From NCBI RefSeq assembly GCF_021545845.1, contig NZ_CP088923.1, forward strand, positions 3,782,001 to 3,846,000: DNA of 64,000 nucleotides, read 5' to 3'. Below are positions 1 through 12,291 of this stretch, in pieces; positions within the stretch are counted from its first letter, which is position 1, and each line of letters begins with the position of its first letter. Below the pieces are notes generated by a model, which had not been told where the DNA came from, searched no databases, and saw nothing but the letters and a program-made list of their open reading frames with translations. Source of the DNA: Rhodanobacter thiooxydans. GTDB taxonomy: Bacteria > Pseudomonadota > Gammaproteobacteria > Xanthomonadales > Rhodanobacteraceae. Position numbers and translations under genes: made by a program.

Positions 1-948
1 GAAGATCGAGGCGCCGGCGGCGTCGGTGACGTCGATCTTCAGGCGGTCGCCGAACTTCAGGAACGGCGTGCTCGGGTGGCCGTCGCGTAGGGTTTCCACC
101 GTGCGCTGCTCGGCCAGGCAGGAAGCGCCCTTGCCGGTGTCCTGGTTGGCGATGGTGCCGGAACCGACGATGGTGCCGGCGGTGAGCGGGCGGGTTTTCG
201 CCACATGCGCCACCAGTTCGGCGAACGAAAACTGCATGTCCACGCCGCATTCGGCCTCGCCGAACCAGGCGCCGTTCAGCCAGGTGCGCATCGGCAGGTG
301 CAGCTTGTCGCCGGCCCACGCGTCGCCCAGTTCGTCCGGCGTCGCCAGCACCGGCGACAGCGCCGAGCGCGGTTTGCTCTGCAGGAAGCCGAAGCCCTTG
401 GCCAGCTCACCGGGGATCAGCCCGCGCAGGCTGACGTCGTTGACCAGCCCGACCAGCTGGATGTGCGCGGAAGCCTCGCCCGGCGTGACTGCCATCGGCA
501 CGTCGTCGGTGACCACCACCACCTCGGCTTCCAGATCGATGCCGTAACCCTCGCTGGGTACAACGACCGGATCGCGCGGGCTGAGAAAGCCGGCGCTAGT
601 GGCCTGGTACATCAGCGGGTCGGTGTAGAACGAGGCCGGCACCTCGGCGCCACGCGCGCGACGCACGCGCTCGACGTGCGGCAGGTAGGCCGAGCCGTCG
701 ACGAACTCGTAGGCGCGCGGCAGCGGCGAGGCCAGCGCGGCCATGTCCAGCGCGAACGCGCCGGCGGCACCGCCGGCATTCAATTCCTCGGACAGCGCAT
801 TGAGCCGCGGCGCCGCATTCGACCAGTCGTCCAGCGCCGCCTGCAGCGTCGGCGCGATACCGGCCGCCTTCACCGCGCAGGAAAGATCGCGGCTGACCAC
901 CACCAGCGTGCCGTCGCGGCCGCCGTCCTTGAGAGTTCCGAGCTTCAT
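1..948 (-). CDS. Fumarylacetoacetate hydrolase family protein (3' end beyond window)
   Basis: Last enzyme of homogentisate degradation: splits fumarylacetoacetate into fumarate and acetoacetate in the cytoplasm. The ATG at 948 opens a frame of 316 codons that runs off the left edge. It begins MKLGTLKDGGRDGTLVVVSR, typical of the roughly 330-residue FAH-family proteins of xanthomonads. Family metal-site features are visible: the acidic cluster GIDLEAEVVVVTDD (about residue 140), the GFGFLQSKP segment, and the TGKGASCLAEQRTVE stretch. It lies 37 bp downstream of hmgA on the same strand, so it probably belongs to the hppD-hmgA operon. The stop codon and final residues are not visible, so completeness cannot be judged. 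Other FAH-fold activities (decarboxylase, hydratase) are possible in principle, but the neighbours argue for fumarylacetoacetase. Confidence 0.9.
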   Translation of the reverse strand, partial: MKLGTLKDGGRDGTLVVVSRDLSCAVKAAGIAPTLQAALDDWSNAAPRLNALSEELNAGGAAGAFALDMAALASPLPRAYEFVDGSAYLPHVERVRRARGAEVPASFYTDPLMYQATSAGFLSPRDPVVVPSEGYGIDLEAEVVVVTDDVPMAVTPGEASAHIQLVGLVNDVSLRGLIPGELAKGFGFLQSKPRSALSPVLATPDELGDAWAGDKLHLPMRTWLNGAWFGEAECGVDMQFSFAELVAHVAKTRPLTAGTIVGSGTIANQDTGKGASCLAEQRTVETLRDGHPSTPFLKFGDRLKIDVTDAAGASIF

Positions 949-985
949 CGTGTCGCCTTGTGCCTGCTGCGTGGAGGGATCGCCG

Positions 986-2335
986 TCACGGCGCGAAGTG
1001 CTTGCCGATATCCTGCCAGCATCGGTAGTAGTCGTGCTGCAACTGCGGCGCGTCCAGCGCCTGCCGCGTGGGGCGGATCACCTTGCGCGTCTCGAACATG
1101 AAGGCCATGGTGCCGCCGATCACGTCCGGCTTCGACAGGTCGGCCTGCGAGGCCTTCTCGAACGTGGCTGCGTCCGGGCCGTGAGCGCTCATGCAATTGT
1201 GCAGCGAGGCGCCGCCAGGCACGAAACCCTCGGCCTTGGCGTCGTACACGCCGGCGATCAGGCCCATGAACTCGCTGGCCACGTTGCGGTGGAACCACGG
1301 CGGGCGGAAGGTGTGCTGCGCCACCAGCCAGCGCGGCGGGAAGATCGCGAAATCCATGTTGGCCGTGCCGGGCGTGTCGCTGGCCGAGGTCAGCACGGTG
1401 AAGATGCACGGATCGGGATGGTCGACGCTGATCGAGCCGATGGTGTTGAAGCGGCGCAGGTCGTACTTGTACGGCGCATAGTTGCCGTGCCAGGCCACCA
1501 CGTCCAGCGGCGAGTGGCGGATCGACGCGCTCCACAATGCACCCTGGAATTTCGTCACCAGCTCGAACGCGCCTTCGATGTCCTCCCAGGCGGCGTGCGG
1601 GGTGAGAAAGTCGCGCGCGTGGGCCAGCCCGTTCGAGCCGATCGGGCCGAGCTCCGGCAGGCGCAGCAGTGCGCCGAAGTTCTCGCAGACGTAACCTCGG
1701 GCCACTCCTGCGCTTTCGGCGCCCGTGACACTCGCACTTCCATGTGCGTCGGCCGCTCCCTCGGGCAGCTCGACGCGGAAGCGCACGCCGCGCGGGATCA
1801 CCGCGATCTCCTGCGGCTCGATCTCGACCACGCCCAGCTCGGTGGTCAGATGCAGCCGACCCTGCTGCGGCACGATCAGCAGCTCGCCGTCGGCGTTGCA
1901 GAAGAAGCGGCCCTGCATCGAGCGGTTGGCCGCGTAGAGGTGGATGCCGATGCCGCCCTGCTCGGCCGCGCCGCCGTTGCCGGCGATCGTCACCAGGCCA
2001 TCGAGGAAGTCGGTCGGCCGCTCCGGCGACGGCCATGGATCCCAGCGCAGCTGGTTCGGCGTGGCCGGCGCCTCGTCGAAGCGGTTGTGGAAGGTGGCAT
2101 GCGCCAGCGGCACGAACGGCTCATGCACCGCCGCCGGACGGATCCGGTACAGCCAGCTGCGCCGATTCAGGTGCCGCGGCGCGGTGAACGCGGTGCCCGA
2201 CAGCTGCTCGGCGTACAGCCCGTGCGCCACGCGCTGCGGCGAGTTCTGGCCGACCGGCAGCACGCCGGGAATCGCCTCGCTGGCGAATTCGTTGCCGAAG
2301 CCGGATTGGTAGCCGTTGCCCGCGATCATCGCCAT
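986..2335 (-). CDS. hmgA: Homogentisate 1,2-dioxygenase
   Basis: Cytoplasmic non-haem Fe(II) dioxygenase that opens the ring of homogentisate to maleylacetoacetate in Phe/Tyr catabolism. 449 residues, full length for the family. The N-terminus has the family signature [16 protein letters not shown]; the metal-binding His and Glu occur in [15 protein letters not shown] and the last His in the [11 protein letters not shown] segment. The start at 2335 (reads MAMIAGNG) is preceded by GAGGAG at good spacing, and this ribosome site overlaps the hppD stop, giving a 10-bp gap and implying translational coupling. Expected control is the divergent MarR protein through the palindrome upstream of hppD (inference). 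Confidence 0.97.
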   Translation of the reverse strand: MAMIAGNGYQSGFGNEFASEAIPGVLPVGQNSPQRVAHGLYAEQLSGTAFTAPRHLNRRSWLYRIRPAAVHEPFVPLAHATFHNRFDEAPATPNQLRWDPWPSPERPTDFLDGLVTIAGNGGAAEQGGIGIHLYAANRSMQGRFFCNADGELLIVPQQGRLHLTTELGVVEIEPQEIAVIPRGVRFRVELPEGAADAHGSASVTGAESAGVARGYVCENFGALLRLPELGPIGSNGLAHARDFLTPHAAWEDIEGAFELVTKFQGALWSASIRHSPLDVVAWHGNYAPYKYDLRRFNTIGSISVDHPDPCIFTVLTSASDTPGTANMDFAIFPPRWLVAQHTFRPPWFHRNVASEFMGLIAGVYDAKAEGFVPGGASLHNCMSAHGPDAATFEKASQADLSKPDVIGGTMAFMFETRKVIRPTRQALDAPQLQHDYYRCWQDIGKHFAP

Positions 2336-2345
2336 GGAACGCTCC

Positions 2346-3431
2346 TCACAGGAACCCGCGCTTCATCTGGTCGCGCTCGATGCTCTCGAACAACGCCTGG
2401 AAGTTACCCTCGCCGAAGCCTTCGTTGCCCTTGCGCTGGATGATCTCGAAGAAGATCGGACCGATTACGTTCTGGGTGAAGATCTGCAGCAGCAGGCGCT
2501 TCTTCGTCTCCGGGTCGGCGTCGATCAGGATCTTGTTCCTGGCCAGCCGCGGCACGTCCTCGCCGTGGTTGGGGATGCGCAGGTCGATCACGTCGAAATA
2601 GGTGTCCGGCGTGTCGAGAAACTCCACCCCGGCCGCGCGCATCGCCTCCACCGTGGCGTAGATGTCGTCGGTGAAGCAGGCGATGTGCTGGATGCCTTCG
2701 CCGTGGTAGGCGTCCAGGTATTCGTTGATCTGGCTCTTCGGGTCACTCGACTCGTTGAGCGGGATGCGCACGATGCCATCCGGCGCGGTCATCGCCTTGG
2801 ACACCAGGCCGGTCTTGGCGCCCTTGATGTCGAAGTAGCGGATCTCGCGGAAGTTGAACAGCTTCTCGTAGTAGTCCGACCACTGCTGCATGTTGCCGAA
2901 ATGCAGGTTGTGGGTGAGGTGGTCGATGAAGGTGAGGCCGTAGCCCTTCGGGTTCGGCTCGGCGCCGGGAATCGGCGCGTAATCGGCGGCGTAGGCGTCG
3001 CCCGCGCGCGGCACCAGGTACAGCATGCAGTCGCCGATACCCTTGACCACCGGCACCTCGAGCGCGCGGCTGCCCGGCTTGTGCGTGACCGCCTCGCCGC
3101 CGTTGGCCAGCACCGCCGCCTCGACCTCAGCCACCGGCTTGCGGAAGCGGATCGCGAAGCCGCAGGCGCTGGGGCCGTGTTTCGCGGCGAAATCGGCAGC
3201 GAACGAATCGGGATCCTCGTTGACCAGCAGGTTCACTCCGTTCTGCCGGTAGACGGTGATCGCGCGGGTCTTGTGCTTCAGCACGGCGCTGAAGCCCATC
3301 CGCTTGAACAGCGCGTGCAACTCGTGGGCGCGGCCGGCCGGGGCGGCGAACTCGACGAACTCGAAGCCGTCGATGCCCATCGGATTCTTGAACGTAGTGA
3401 TCTGCATGCCGGGGTTGGGCTGGGCGTTCAT
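2346..3431 (-). CDS. hppD: 4-hydroxyphenylpyruvate dioxygenase
   Basis: Converts 4-hydroxyphenylpyruvate to homogentisate, the first ring-modifying step of tyrosine degradation. 361 residues from the ATG at 3431, chosen because AGAGGAGAG sits just upstream; the frame stays open further upstream, but without a ribosome site and through the promoter. Two VOC-type domains; Fe(II) ligands are visible as His in [10 protein letters not shown], His in GIQHIACFT and Glu in [13 protein letters not shown], followed by the [16 protein letters not shown]-terminal helix that closes the active site. First gene of hppD-hmgA-FAH. A palindromic site about 70 bp upstream of the start is the likely operator shared with the divergent marR. 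Confidence 0.97.
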   Translation of the reverse strand: MNAQPNPGMQITTFKNPMGIDGFEFVEFAAPAGRAHELHALFKRMGFSAVLKHKTRAITVYRQNGVNLLVNEDPDSFAADFAAKHGPSACGFAIRFRKPVAEVEAAVLANGGEAVTHKPGSRALEVPVVKGIGDCMLYLVPRAGDAYAADYAPIPGAEPNPKGYGLTFIDHLTHNLHFGNMQQWSDYYEKLFNFREIRYFDIKGAKTGLVSKAMTAPDGIVRIPLNESSDPKSQINEYLDAYHGEGIQHIACFTDDIYATVEAMRAAGVEFLDTPDTYFDVIDLRIPNHGEDVPRLARNKILIDADPETKKRLLLQIFTQNVIGPIFFEIIQRKGNEGFGEGNFQALFESIERDQMKRGFL

Positions 3432-3501
3432 GGCGCTCTCCTCTGAGTCGGTGCACGATGGCTGCACGCAAGCGTGCCACCCGCAAGATTGGCCTTGCGT
3501 T

Positions 3502-3521
3502 ATAGTTTCATTTGAAACCAT
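3502..3521. promoter_or_regulatory. Palindromic candidate operator between hppD and marR
   Basis: The intergenic region contains ATAGTTTCA-TT-TGAAACCAT, an inverted repeat with 9-bp arms, one mismatch and a 2-bp centre. MarR dimers commonly bind 16-20 bp palindromes of this layout close to their own start. It lies about 20 bp before the marR ATG and about 70 bp before the hppD ATG, so one dimer could control both. Binding is inferred from position and symmetry only. Confidence 0.65.
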
Positions 3522-3541
3522 TTGCAAGGATCACCGCCGCA

Positions 3542-4012
3542 ATGCCCGCCAAGCACAAGCCCGCCCCTGCCACGGCCGAGCATGCCCCGCTGCAGCTGGA
3601 ACACTTCCTGCCGTACCGGCTGTCGATCCTGTCCAACACGACCAGCCAGGCGATCGCCGACGATTACCAGAGCCGTTTCGACCTCTCGGTGACCGAATGG
3701 CGGGTGATGGCGGTGCTGGGGCGCTACGCGGGCCTGTCCGCGCGCGAGGTGGCCGAGCGCACCGCGATGGACAAGGTGGCAGTGAGCCGGGCGCTGGCGC
3801 GACTGGTGGCCGCAGGCCGGGTGGACCGCGCCACCCACGCAGAGGACAAGCGTCGCTCGGTGCTCCACCTCAGCGCCGCGGGCTGGGCCTTGCACGATGA
3901 GGTGGCCCCGATGGCCCGCATGCGTGAACGCGAACTGCTGACCAAACTCGACGCGGAAGAGCGTGCATGGCTGACCCGGATCCTGGACAAGTTGCTGGCC
4001 GGGAGCGGCTGA
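3542..4012 (+). CDS. MarR-family transcriptional regulator (probable regulator of the homogentisate operon)
   Basis: DNA-binding regulator of 156 residues from the ATG at 3542; an alternative TTG at 3512 would overlap the palindromic operator and is less likely. AAGGA precedes the ATG, with rather long spacing. The winged helix-turn-helix lies at about residues 50-110: FDLSVTEWRVMAVLG, then AREVAERTAMDKVAVSRALARL as recognition segment and DKRRSVLHLS as wing. Flanking helices form the usual dimer interface. Divergent from hppD-hmgA-FAH, so the probable ligand is homogentisate or a related aromatic acid (inference). Confidence 0.88.
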   Translation: MPAKHKPAPATAEHAPLQLEHFLPYRLSILSNTTSQAIADDYQSRFDLSVTEWRVMAVLGRYAGLSAREVAERTAMDKVAVSRALARLVAAGRVDRATHAEDKRRSVLHLSAAGWALHDEVAPMARMRERELLTKLDAEERAWLTRILDKLLAGSG

Positions 4013-4058
4013 CAGACGGCAGCCGCCGGGGCGCCTGGAGACGGCCCGGCCGATCGCT

Positions 4059-4082
4059 CCGCCCGGTCGCCCTGCCGGGCGG
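4059..4082. terminator. Hairpin between convergent marR and acnA
   Basis: CCGCCCGG and CCGGGCGG form a perfect 8-bp stem with an 8-nt loop midway between the convergent stops of marR (4012) and acnA (4106). There is no T-tract, so intrinsic termination is uncertain; a bidirectional hairpin or transcription barrier is the best guess. Confidence 0.4.
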
Positions 4083-4105
4083 CGGCACGAGCGGAATACG
4101 ACGAC

Positions 4106-7003
<2,898 letters not shown>

Positions 7004-7426
7004 TTATCGAAACGCCAGGTACAGGCTGGTGAACACGCCGATGGCCATCAGCGCCATGCAGGCCAGATCGACTGCGACCAGGGCCGCAAATTTCACGCGG
7101 TCGGCATGCACGTAGTCCTCCACGATCACGCGCAGGCCGAGCTTCATGTGCCAGAACAGCACCACCAGCAGCACGGCCATGGTCACGGCCACCGCAGGCC
7201 GGCCCAGCCAGAGCGCCACCGCCGGATGACCGCCACGGGCATGGGCAAGCAGCGACGCCAGCAGCCACAGCAACAGCGGCACCAGCGCCACCGCGGTCAC
7301 CCGCTGCAGCCACCAGTGGTGTGCGCCGGACTTGGCCGACCCCAGGCCGATGGCGCGATACAAGGCCGAGGCCCGGGCGGCAGTCGGGTTGCGGTTGAGC
7401 GGATCACGCCGGTGCCATTCGGACAT
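7004..7426 (-). CDS. sdhD: Succinate dehydrogenase membrane anchor subunit
   Basis: Hydrophobic anchor of complex II, 140 residues with three predicted transmembrane helices (about residues 40-60, 75-100 and 110-135). The haem and quinone region is recognisable: FWHMKLGLRVIVEDYVH contains the haem-ligand type His and the Asp-Tyr pair equivalent to the quinone-contacting Tyr of E. coli SdhD. The start is 4 bp after the sdhC stop. Works with sdhC and sdhB just upstream; no flavoprotein gene is present in the cluster. Confidence 0.93.
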   Translation of the reverse strand: MSEWHRRDPLNRNPTAARASALYRAIGLGSAKSGAHHWWLQRVTAVALVPLLLWLLASLLAHARGGHPAVALWLGRPAVAVTMAVLLVVLFWHMKLGLRVIVEDYVHADRVKFAALVAVDLACMALMAIGVFTSLYLAFR

Positions 7427-7430
7427 GTGC

Positions 7431-7823
7431 CTACTCCCCGCCCGCCAGGCCGAGTGTCCAGGTAGCCAGGGTCAGGATCACGCTGACCGCCACCACCGTC
7501 CAGCCGGAGCGATAGATGCTGCCCAGCTCGAAGCCGAAATCCAGGTCCCAGGCCAGGTGCCGGATGCCGTTGCACAGGTGGTAGAACAACGCGAAGATCC
7601 AGCCCAGCAGCAACAGCATGCCGATCCACGAACGCAGCCAGCGCTCGGCCATGGCATAGCTGTCGCCGCCGGCCGCCACCGCGACCAGCCACGCCACCAG
7701 CAACACGCTGCCCACGCTGAGCAGCACGCCGGTGATGCGGTGCAGGATCGACAGCACCGAGGTCAACTGCGGCTTGTAGATCTGGATGTCCGGGGCGCGC
7801 GGACGAGGTCTGGTCGTGGCCAT
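7431..7823 (-). CDS. sdhC: Succinate dehydrogenase cytochrome b556 subunit
   Basis: Membrane subunit of complex II, 130 residues, three transmembrane helices. The quinone-site motif SILHRITG (Ser and Arg equivalents of E. coli Ser27 and Arg31) is at about residues 25-32 and the haem-binding His lies in HLCNGIRHLAWD at about 82-93. The N-terminus has KPQLTSVLSI in place of the E. coli RPLSPHL-type lead. The start is 3 bp after the sdhB stop, so translational coupling is likely. Confidence 0.94.
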   Translation of the reverse strand: MATTRPRPRAPDIQIYKPQLTSVLSILHRITGVLLSVGSVLLVAWLVAVAAGGDSYAMAERWLRSWIGMLLLLGWIFALFYHLCNGIRHLAWDLDFGFELGSIYRSGWTVVAVSVILTLATWTLGLAGGE

Positions 7824-7826
7824 CGC

Positions 7827-8528
7827 TCAACTGCGCCGCTGCTGGATCATCAGCTTGATCTCGGCAATTTTCTTGCCGGGGTTGAGCCCCTTGGGGCAGG
7901 TGCGCGTGCAATTGAGGATGGTGTGGCAGCGGTACAGCTTGAACGGATCCTCCAGCTCGTCCAGCCGTTCGCCGGTCGCCTCGTCGCGGCTGTCCACCAG
8001 CCAGCGATGGGCCTGCAGCAGCACCGCCGGTCCGAGGAAGCGGTCGCCATTCCACCAGTGGCTGGGGCATCCGGAGGTGCAGCAGAAACACAGGATGCAC
8101 TCGTAATCCCCGTCCAGCCGCTTGCGTTCCTCCGGCGACTGCAGGCGCTCGCGCGTCGGGGCGGGTGTCTTGCTGCGCAACCACGGCTTGATCGATTGAT
8201 ACTGGGCCAGGGCGTGGGTCTGGTCGCCGACCAGGTCCTTGACCACGTCCATGTTGTTGAGCGGGTACACGGTGGCCGGCTCGTTGATTTCGTCGAGCGA
8301 GCGGATGCACGCCAGCCAGTTGCTGCCATCGATGTTCATCGCACACGAGCCGCACACGCCCTCGCGGCACGAACGGCGGAACGTCAGCGTGGGGTCGATC
8401 TCGTTCTTGATCTTGATCAGCGCGTCCAGCAGCATCGGCCCGCACTTGTCGCGGTCGATGGCATAGGTGTCGATGCGTGGATTGCGCCCCGACTCGGGCT
8501 CGTAGCGGTACACCTGCAGGTGCTGCAC
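7827..8528 (-). CDS. sdhB: Succinate dehydrogenase iron-sulfur subunit
   Basis: Electron-transfer subunit of complex II with three Fe-S clusters. The [2Fe-2S] ligands are in [19 protein letters not shown] with a later Cys in WLACIRS; the [4Fe-4S] and [3Fe-4S] ligands are in [12 protein letters not shown] and [17 protein letters not shown]; the WW of SHWWNG lines the quinone site. The start is uncertain: no ATG with a good ribosome site exists at the expected place. The coordinates use the GTG at 8528 ([14 protein letters not shown], 233 residues), slightly short for the family; a GTG at 8609 would give 260 residues. First gene of sdhB-sdhC-sdhD; sdhA, normally directly upstream, is absent. 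Confidence 0.85.
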   Translation of the reverse strand: MQHLQVYRYEPESGRNPRIDTYAIDRDKCGPMLLDALIKIKNEIDPTLTFRRSCREGVCGSCAMNIDGSNWLACIRSLDEINEPATVYPLNNMDVVKDLVGDQTHALAQYQSIKPWLRSKTPAPTRERLQSPEERKRLDGDYECILCFCCTSGCPSHWWNGDRFLGPAVLLQAHRWLVDSRDEATGERLDELEDPFKLYRCHTILNCTRTCPKGLNPGKKIAEIKLMIQQRRS

Positions 8529-9003
8529 CCGGGTGGCGCCCTCCGGTTCGGGCCAGGTCGCGCCCGCTTCGATGCGCGAGGCGGGGGATGCACCCGAGTT
8601 GCGTGACACCGGAAACCGTTTGGGGCTACGCCAGCGTGAGACCTGCTTCGAGCTCTTGATCAACACCGGCACCCCCACTGCGACGAAGTGGCCCGGCGGG
8701 TTGTGCCAGAAGCGTCTCCCGCGCGGGAATCGACCTGATCGATGACGACTCGCCGCTGGCACAAACCAGCCTGGGCGACGATGCCTTCGCGAGGATACTG
8801 GTAGGGAAAGTGTGAAACGCTGGTAAAGGTACGCTGCAGCGCACCCGCCTCCCGGCACGGATGCGATACGGTCGCGGCCCGCGCCGTGATCACGATTCGA
8901 ACCGTCCCGCACCGGCTGCAGCAGGGCACGAGCAGATTCCCTCGCCCGAAGTTTCATGCAACCCAGCCGCAACGGCGGCGAACGGGCTCCGTTACCGCTC
9001 GGC
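8529..9003. other. Non-coding stretch upstream of sdhB where sdhA would be expected
   Basis: About 475 bp between the chosen sdhB start and the stop of the next gene. The sdhB frame stays open through it, but its translation is arginine/proline-rich and resembles no SdhA segment; I see no FAD-binding motif, no repeat and no convincing small gene. It probably holds the sdhBCD promoter and leader. A longer sdhB N-terminus starting inside this region cannot be excluded. Confidence 0.5.
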
Positions 9004-10515
9004 TCAGCGCACCCCGTGCATCAGCCGGTTGATCAGCGGCGAGATCGCCAGCAGCAGTGCGCCTGAGCCGAGCAGCACCCAGAGGCAGAAGTTGAAGCCG
9101 GCCAGCGCCGAGGCCACCGTCATGCCGTGCGTGCCGCTGATCGAACGCGCCACCAGGCCGGAGAAGTCGCCGCCGCCGGCCAGCGAGAGGAACCAGCCGC
9201 CCATCGCCAGGCCCACGAAGCGCGGCGGCGCCAGCTTGGTCACCATCGACAGCCCGATCGGCGACAGGCACAGCTCGCCCAGCGTCTGCATCACGTAGCA
9301 CAGCACCAGCGGCCAGAACGGGATCAGTCCGGTCGGACCGAGCAGCTCCTTCAGCGCATACACCAGCACCACGAAACCCAGCCCGTTGAAGATCAGGCCG
9401 AAGCCGAACTTGCGCGGGATCGATGGCTCGGCATGGCGGCGCGCGAACATGCCCCACACCAGCGTCAACAGCGGCGCGAACACCAGGATCGCCAGCGGCG
9501 TCACCGACTGGAACCAGCCGACCGGGAAGATCCAGCCGCCGAACATCTCGCGATCCACCCAGTTCTCGGCCAGGAAGTTCAGCGAGGTGCCGAACTGGAA
9601 GTAGAACGTCCAGAACACCACGCTGAAGCCGAACACGATCAGCATGGCGATCACGCGGTGCAGCTGCACGCGGTCGTGGCGCCGCGCCTCGACGATCAGC
9701 GCCGCCGCCACGCCGATGAACAACGCACCGAGCAGCCACTGCAGGCCGTCGGCACCGACATAGGCCAGCAGTGCGTAGATCAGCGGCACCGCAACCGCCG
9801 CGCCGAGCAGCACCCACAGCACGCGCGCGCGATTCTCCATGCCCGGCAGCGGGCGACCCACATCCTTCAGGTTGCGCCGACCGAACCAGAACCACAGGAA
9901 GCTCAGCAGCATGCCCACGCCGGCGGCGGCGAACACCACGCGGTAGTTCTGCTGCATCGGCGTGTCGGTGAAGGTGGCGGCCATCCAGCCGGTGAGCAGC
10001 GGCGCCACGAAGGCGCCGGCGTTGATGCCCATGTAGAACAGGGTGAAGCCGCGGTCGCGGCGCGGATCGTCGCGACCGTAGAGCTGGCCCACCATGGTGG
10101 AGATGTTCGGCTTGAACAGGCCGTCGCCGGCGATCACCAGCGCCAGCCCCAGCATCATCAGCGGCTTGCTCGGCAGCAGCAGGGTGAACAGGCCCGCCGC
10201 CATCACCGCGGCGCCGAGCAGGATCGAGCGCTGGTAGCCGATCACCCGGTCGGCCACGTAGCCGCCGAAGATCGAGGCGGCGTAGATCAGCGCGGTGTAG
10301 GCACCATAGACGCCGGCGGCCCAGCCCTGCCCGGCCGAATCGCCGTGGAAGAACTGCGCCACGATGTACAGCACCAGCGCCCAGCTCACGCTGTAGTAGG
10401 CAAAGCGCTCCCAGAACTCCGTCATGAACAGCATCCACAGCGGGCGCGGATGGCCGAGCAGCTGCGGGTAGTCGGGCCTCGGCACGGCGTCGCCGGCGGC
10501 GCTGGTCTGGCTCAT
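9004..10515 (-). CDS. POT-family proton-dependent oligopeptide transporter (copy 1)
   Basis: Inner-membrane proton-coupled di/tripeptide importer of the major facilitator superfamily. 503 residues from the ATG at 10515, chosen for GGAGG just upstream. Family hallmarks: the ExxER motif EFWERFAYY at residues 33-41 in helix 1, the [13 protein letters not shown] segment, and the PTR2 signature [11 protein letters not shown] in helix 5; about 14 hydrophobic segments. It follows a close paralogue 160 bp upstream on the same strand, separated by a repeat element, so it is a tandem duplication. Its place among amino-acid catabolic genes fits peptide scavenging. Confidence 0.93.
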   Translation of the reverse strand: MSQTSAAGDAVPRPDYPQLLGHPRPLWMLFMTEFWERFAYYSVSWALVLYIVAQFFHGDSAGQGWAAGVYGAYTALIYAASIFGGYVADRVIGYQRSILLGAAVMAAGLFTLLLPSKPLMMLGLALVIAGDGLFKPNISTMVGQLYGRDDPRRDRGFTLFYMGINAGAFVAPLLTGWMAATFTDTPMQQNYRVVFAAAGVGMLLSFLWFWFGRRNLKDVGRPLPGMENRARVLWVLLGAAVAVPLIYALLAYVGADGLQWLLGALFIGVAAALIVEARRHDRVQLHRVIAMLIVFGFSVVFWTFYFQFGTSLNFLAENWVDREMFGGWIFPVGWFQSVTPLAILVFAPLLTLVWGMFARRHAEPSIPRKFGFGLIFNGLGFVVLVYALKELLGPTGLIPFWPLVLCYVMQTLGELCLSPIGLSMVTKLAPPRFVGLAMGGWFLSLAGGGDFSGLVARSISGTHGMTVASALAGFNFCLWVLLGSGALLLAISPLINRLMHGVR

Positions 10516-10597
10516 GCAGTCCTCCATCGGCATGCGTCAGGCAGCCGCAAGCGCCCAGCTGTAACCGGGCGCTTGGCACCGCGTCAATGGCTGGGGC

Positions 10598-10673
10598 GGG
10601 ATTCGTGATTCGCAAAAGCGGGGCGAGGCAGCCCTTGCTCTTTACGAATCCCGAATCCCCAATCCCGAATCCC
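10598..10673. repeat. GGGATTCG-type inverted repeat element, copy A
   Basis: GGGATTCGTGATTCG on the left faces a run of CGAATCCC units on the right, able to pair into an imperfect hairpin of about 76 bp. It sits between the two peptide-transporter genes. The same repeat type recurs at 20555-20638 and inside 22044-22136. Such elements are scattered between genes in xanthomonads; no protein is encoded. Confidence 0.8.
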
Positions 10674-10675
10674 GG

Positions 10676-12184
10676 CTATCGAACCCCATGCATCAGCCGG
10701 TTGATCAGCGGCGCGACCAAAAACAGCACGATGCCGCCGCCGAGCAGGATCCAGAAGCCCATGGTGTAGCCGGACAACGCCGAATCCACGGTCATGCCGG
10801 TCTCGCCGCTGACATGGCCGGCGAACAGGCCGGCGAGGTTGTTGCCGATCGCGGTGGACAGGAACCAGCCGCCCATGCCCAGCCCGACCAGGCGCACCGG
10901 CGCCAACTTGGTCACCATCGACAGGCCGATCGGCGACAGGCACAGCTCGCCGGCGGTCTGCAGCACGTAGCACAGCGCCAGCGTCCACAGCGGGATCATG
11001 CCGTCGCCGCCGACCAACGCCGACAGCGCATACATCAGCACCGCGAAGCCCAGCGCGTTGCCGATCAGGCCCAGGCCGAACTTGCGCGGGATCGACGGCT
11101 CGGCGCCACGCTTGTCCAGCCAGCCCCAGACCAGCGAGATCAGCGGCGCCAGCAGCACGATCGCCACCGGGTTGACCGACTGGAACCAGCCGATCGGAAA
11201 CTCCCAGCCGCCGAGGTTGCGGTCGACGATATGCTGCGCGAGGAAGTTGAACGAGCTGCCGGCCTGCTCGAAGAACATCCAGAACAGCACGTTGAAGGTG
11301 AAGATGATCAGCATCGCGATCACCCGCTGGATCTGCACGCGGCCGGTGCGGATCGCCTCGACCACCAGCATCACGCCCACGCCCAGGAACAGCACGCTCA
11401 GCAGCCACTGGATCGCCACCGCGCCGGCCTTGTCCATCAGCAGATAGACCAGCGGGATCGCCGCCAGCACGCCGAGCACCACATACACCACGCGCATGCG
11501 GCTGGCCTGCTCCGGCGCCGGGCGACCGACCGGGCCGAGCTGGCGGCGACCGAACCAGAACCACACCAGGCTGATCAGCATGCCCACGCCGGAAGCGGCG
11601 AACACCACCTGGTAGTTATGGTGGCCGGGCGTGCCGAATACCTTGTTGGCGAGGATGCTGGTCAGTACCGGTGCGATCAGCGCACCGGCGTTGATGCCCA
11701 TGTAGAACAGGGTGAAGCCGCGGTCGCGGCGCGAGTCGCCCTGCGCGTAGAGCTGGCCGACCATCGAGGAGATGTTCGGCTTGAACAGGCCGTTGCCGAC
11801 GATGATGGTGGCCAGGCCGAGCATGAACACCGCGTGGTTCGGCACCATCACCATGAACAGGCCGGCCGCCATCACCACCGCGCCGAGCAGGATCGAGCGC
11901 TGGTAGCCGAGGATCTTGTCGGCCACGTAGCCGCCGAACACCGCGGTGGCGTAGACCAGCGCCAGGTACGCGCCGTAGGTGCGGCTGGCATCCGCCTGGC
12001 CGGTGTCGTTGCCGCCGTAGAACTGCGCCACGATGTACAGCGTGAGCGCCCAGCGCATGCCGTAGAACGCAAAGCGCTCCCAGAACTCCGACATGAACAG
12101 CATCCACAGCGGGCGCGGGTGGCCCAGCAGCTGCGGGTAGTCGGGTACCGGCCTGGCGTCGCCGGAGAGTGTGGTGTTGCCCAT
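10676..12184 (-). CDS. POT-family proton-dependent oligopeptide transporter (copy 2)
   Basis: Second proton-coupled peptide importer, 502 residues from the ATG at 12184. It shares the layout and most motifs with copy 1: [18 protein letters not shown] at the N-terminus, EFWERFAFYGM in helix 1, [24 protein letters not shown] in helix 5, and the identical C-terminal ending NRLMHGVR. The periplasmic and mid-protein loops differ, suggesting different peptide preference. Two-gene tandem with copy 1; roughly 110 bp separate it from the kynA stop upstream. Confidence 0.93.
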   Translation of the reverse strand: MGNTTLSGDARPVPDYPQLLGHPRPLWMLFMSEFWERFAFYGMRWALTLYIVAQFYGGNDTGQADASRTYGAYLALVYATAVFGGYVADKILGYQRSILLGAVVMAAGLFMVMVPNHAVFMLGLATIIVGNGLFKPNISSMVGQLYAQGDSRRDRGFTLFYMGINAGALIAPVLTSILANKVFGTPGHHNYQVVFAASGVGMLISLVWFWFGRRQLGPVGRPAPEQASRMRVVYVVLGVLAAIPLVYLLMDKAGAVAIQWLLSVLFLGVGVMLVVEAIRTGRVQIQRVIAMLIIFTFNVLFWMFFEQAGSSFNFLAQHIVDRNLGGWEFPIGWFQSVNPVAIVLLAPLISLVWGWLDKRGAEPSIPRKFGLGLIGNALGFAVLMYALSALVGGDGMIPLWTLALCYVLQTAGELCLSPIGLSMVTKLAPVRLVGLGMGGWFLSTAIGNNLAGLFAGHVSGETGMTVDSALSGYTMGFWILLGGGIVLFLVAPLINRLMHGVR

Positions 12185-12291
12185 GCCTGGCCTCTGGTCT
12201 GTCGGTCGATCGAAAAATCTTGCGAATGCCCAGATGTAACCGCCGATCGCGCGTCCGTCAAATGCGCTGCAGCACGGGCCGCGCCGTGCCG

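Noticed and set aside
8529..9003. Possible remnant of sdhA upstream of sdhB
   Set aside because: None of the frames shows FAD-binding or active-site motifs of SdhA; the sequence is low in coding character.
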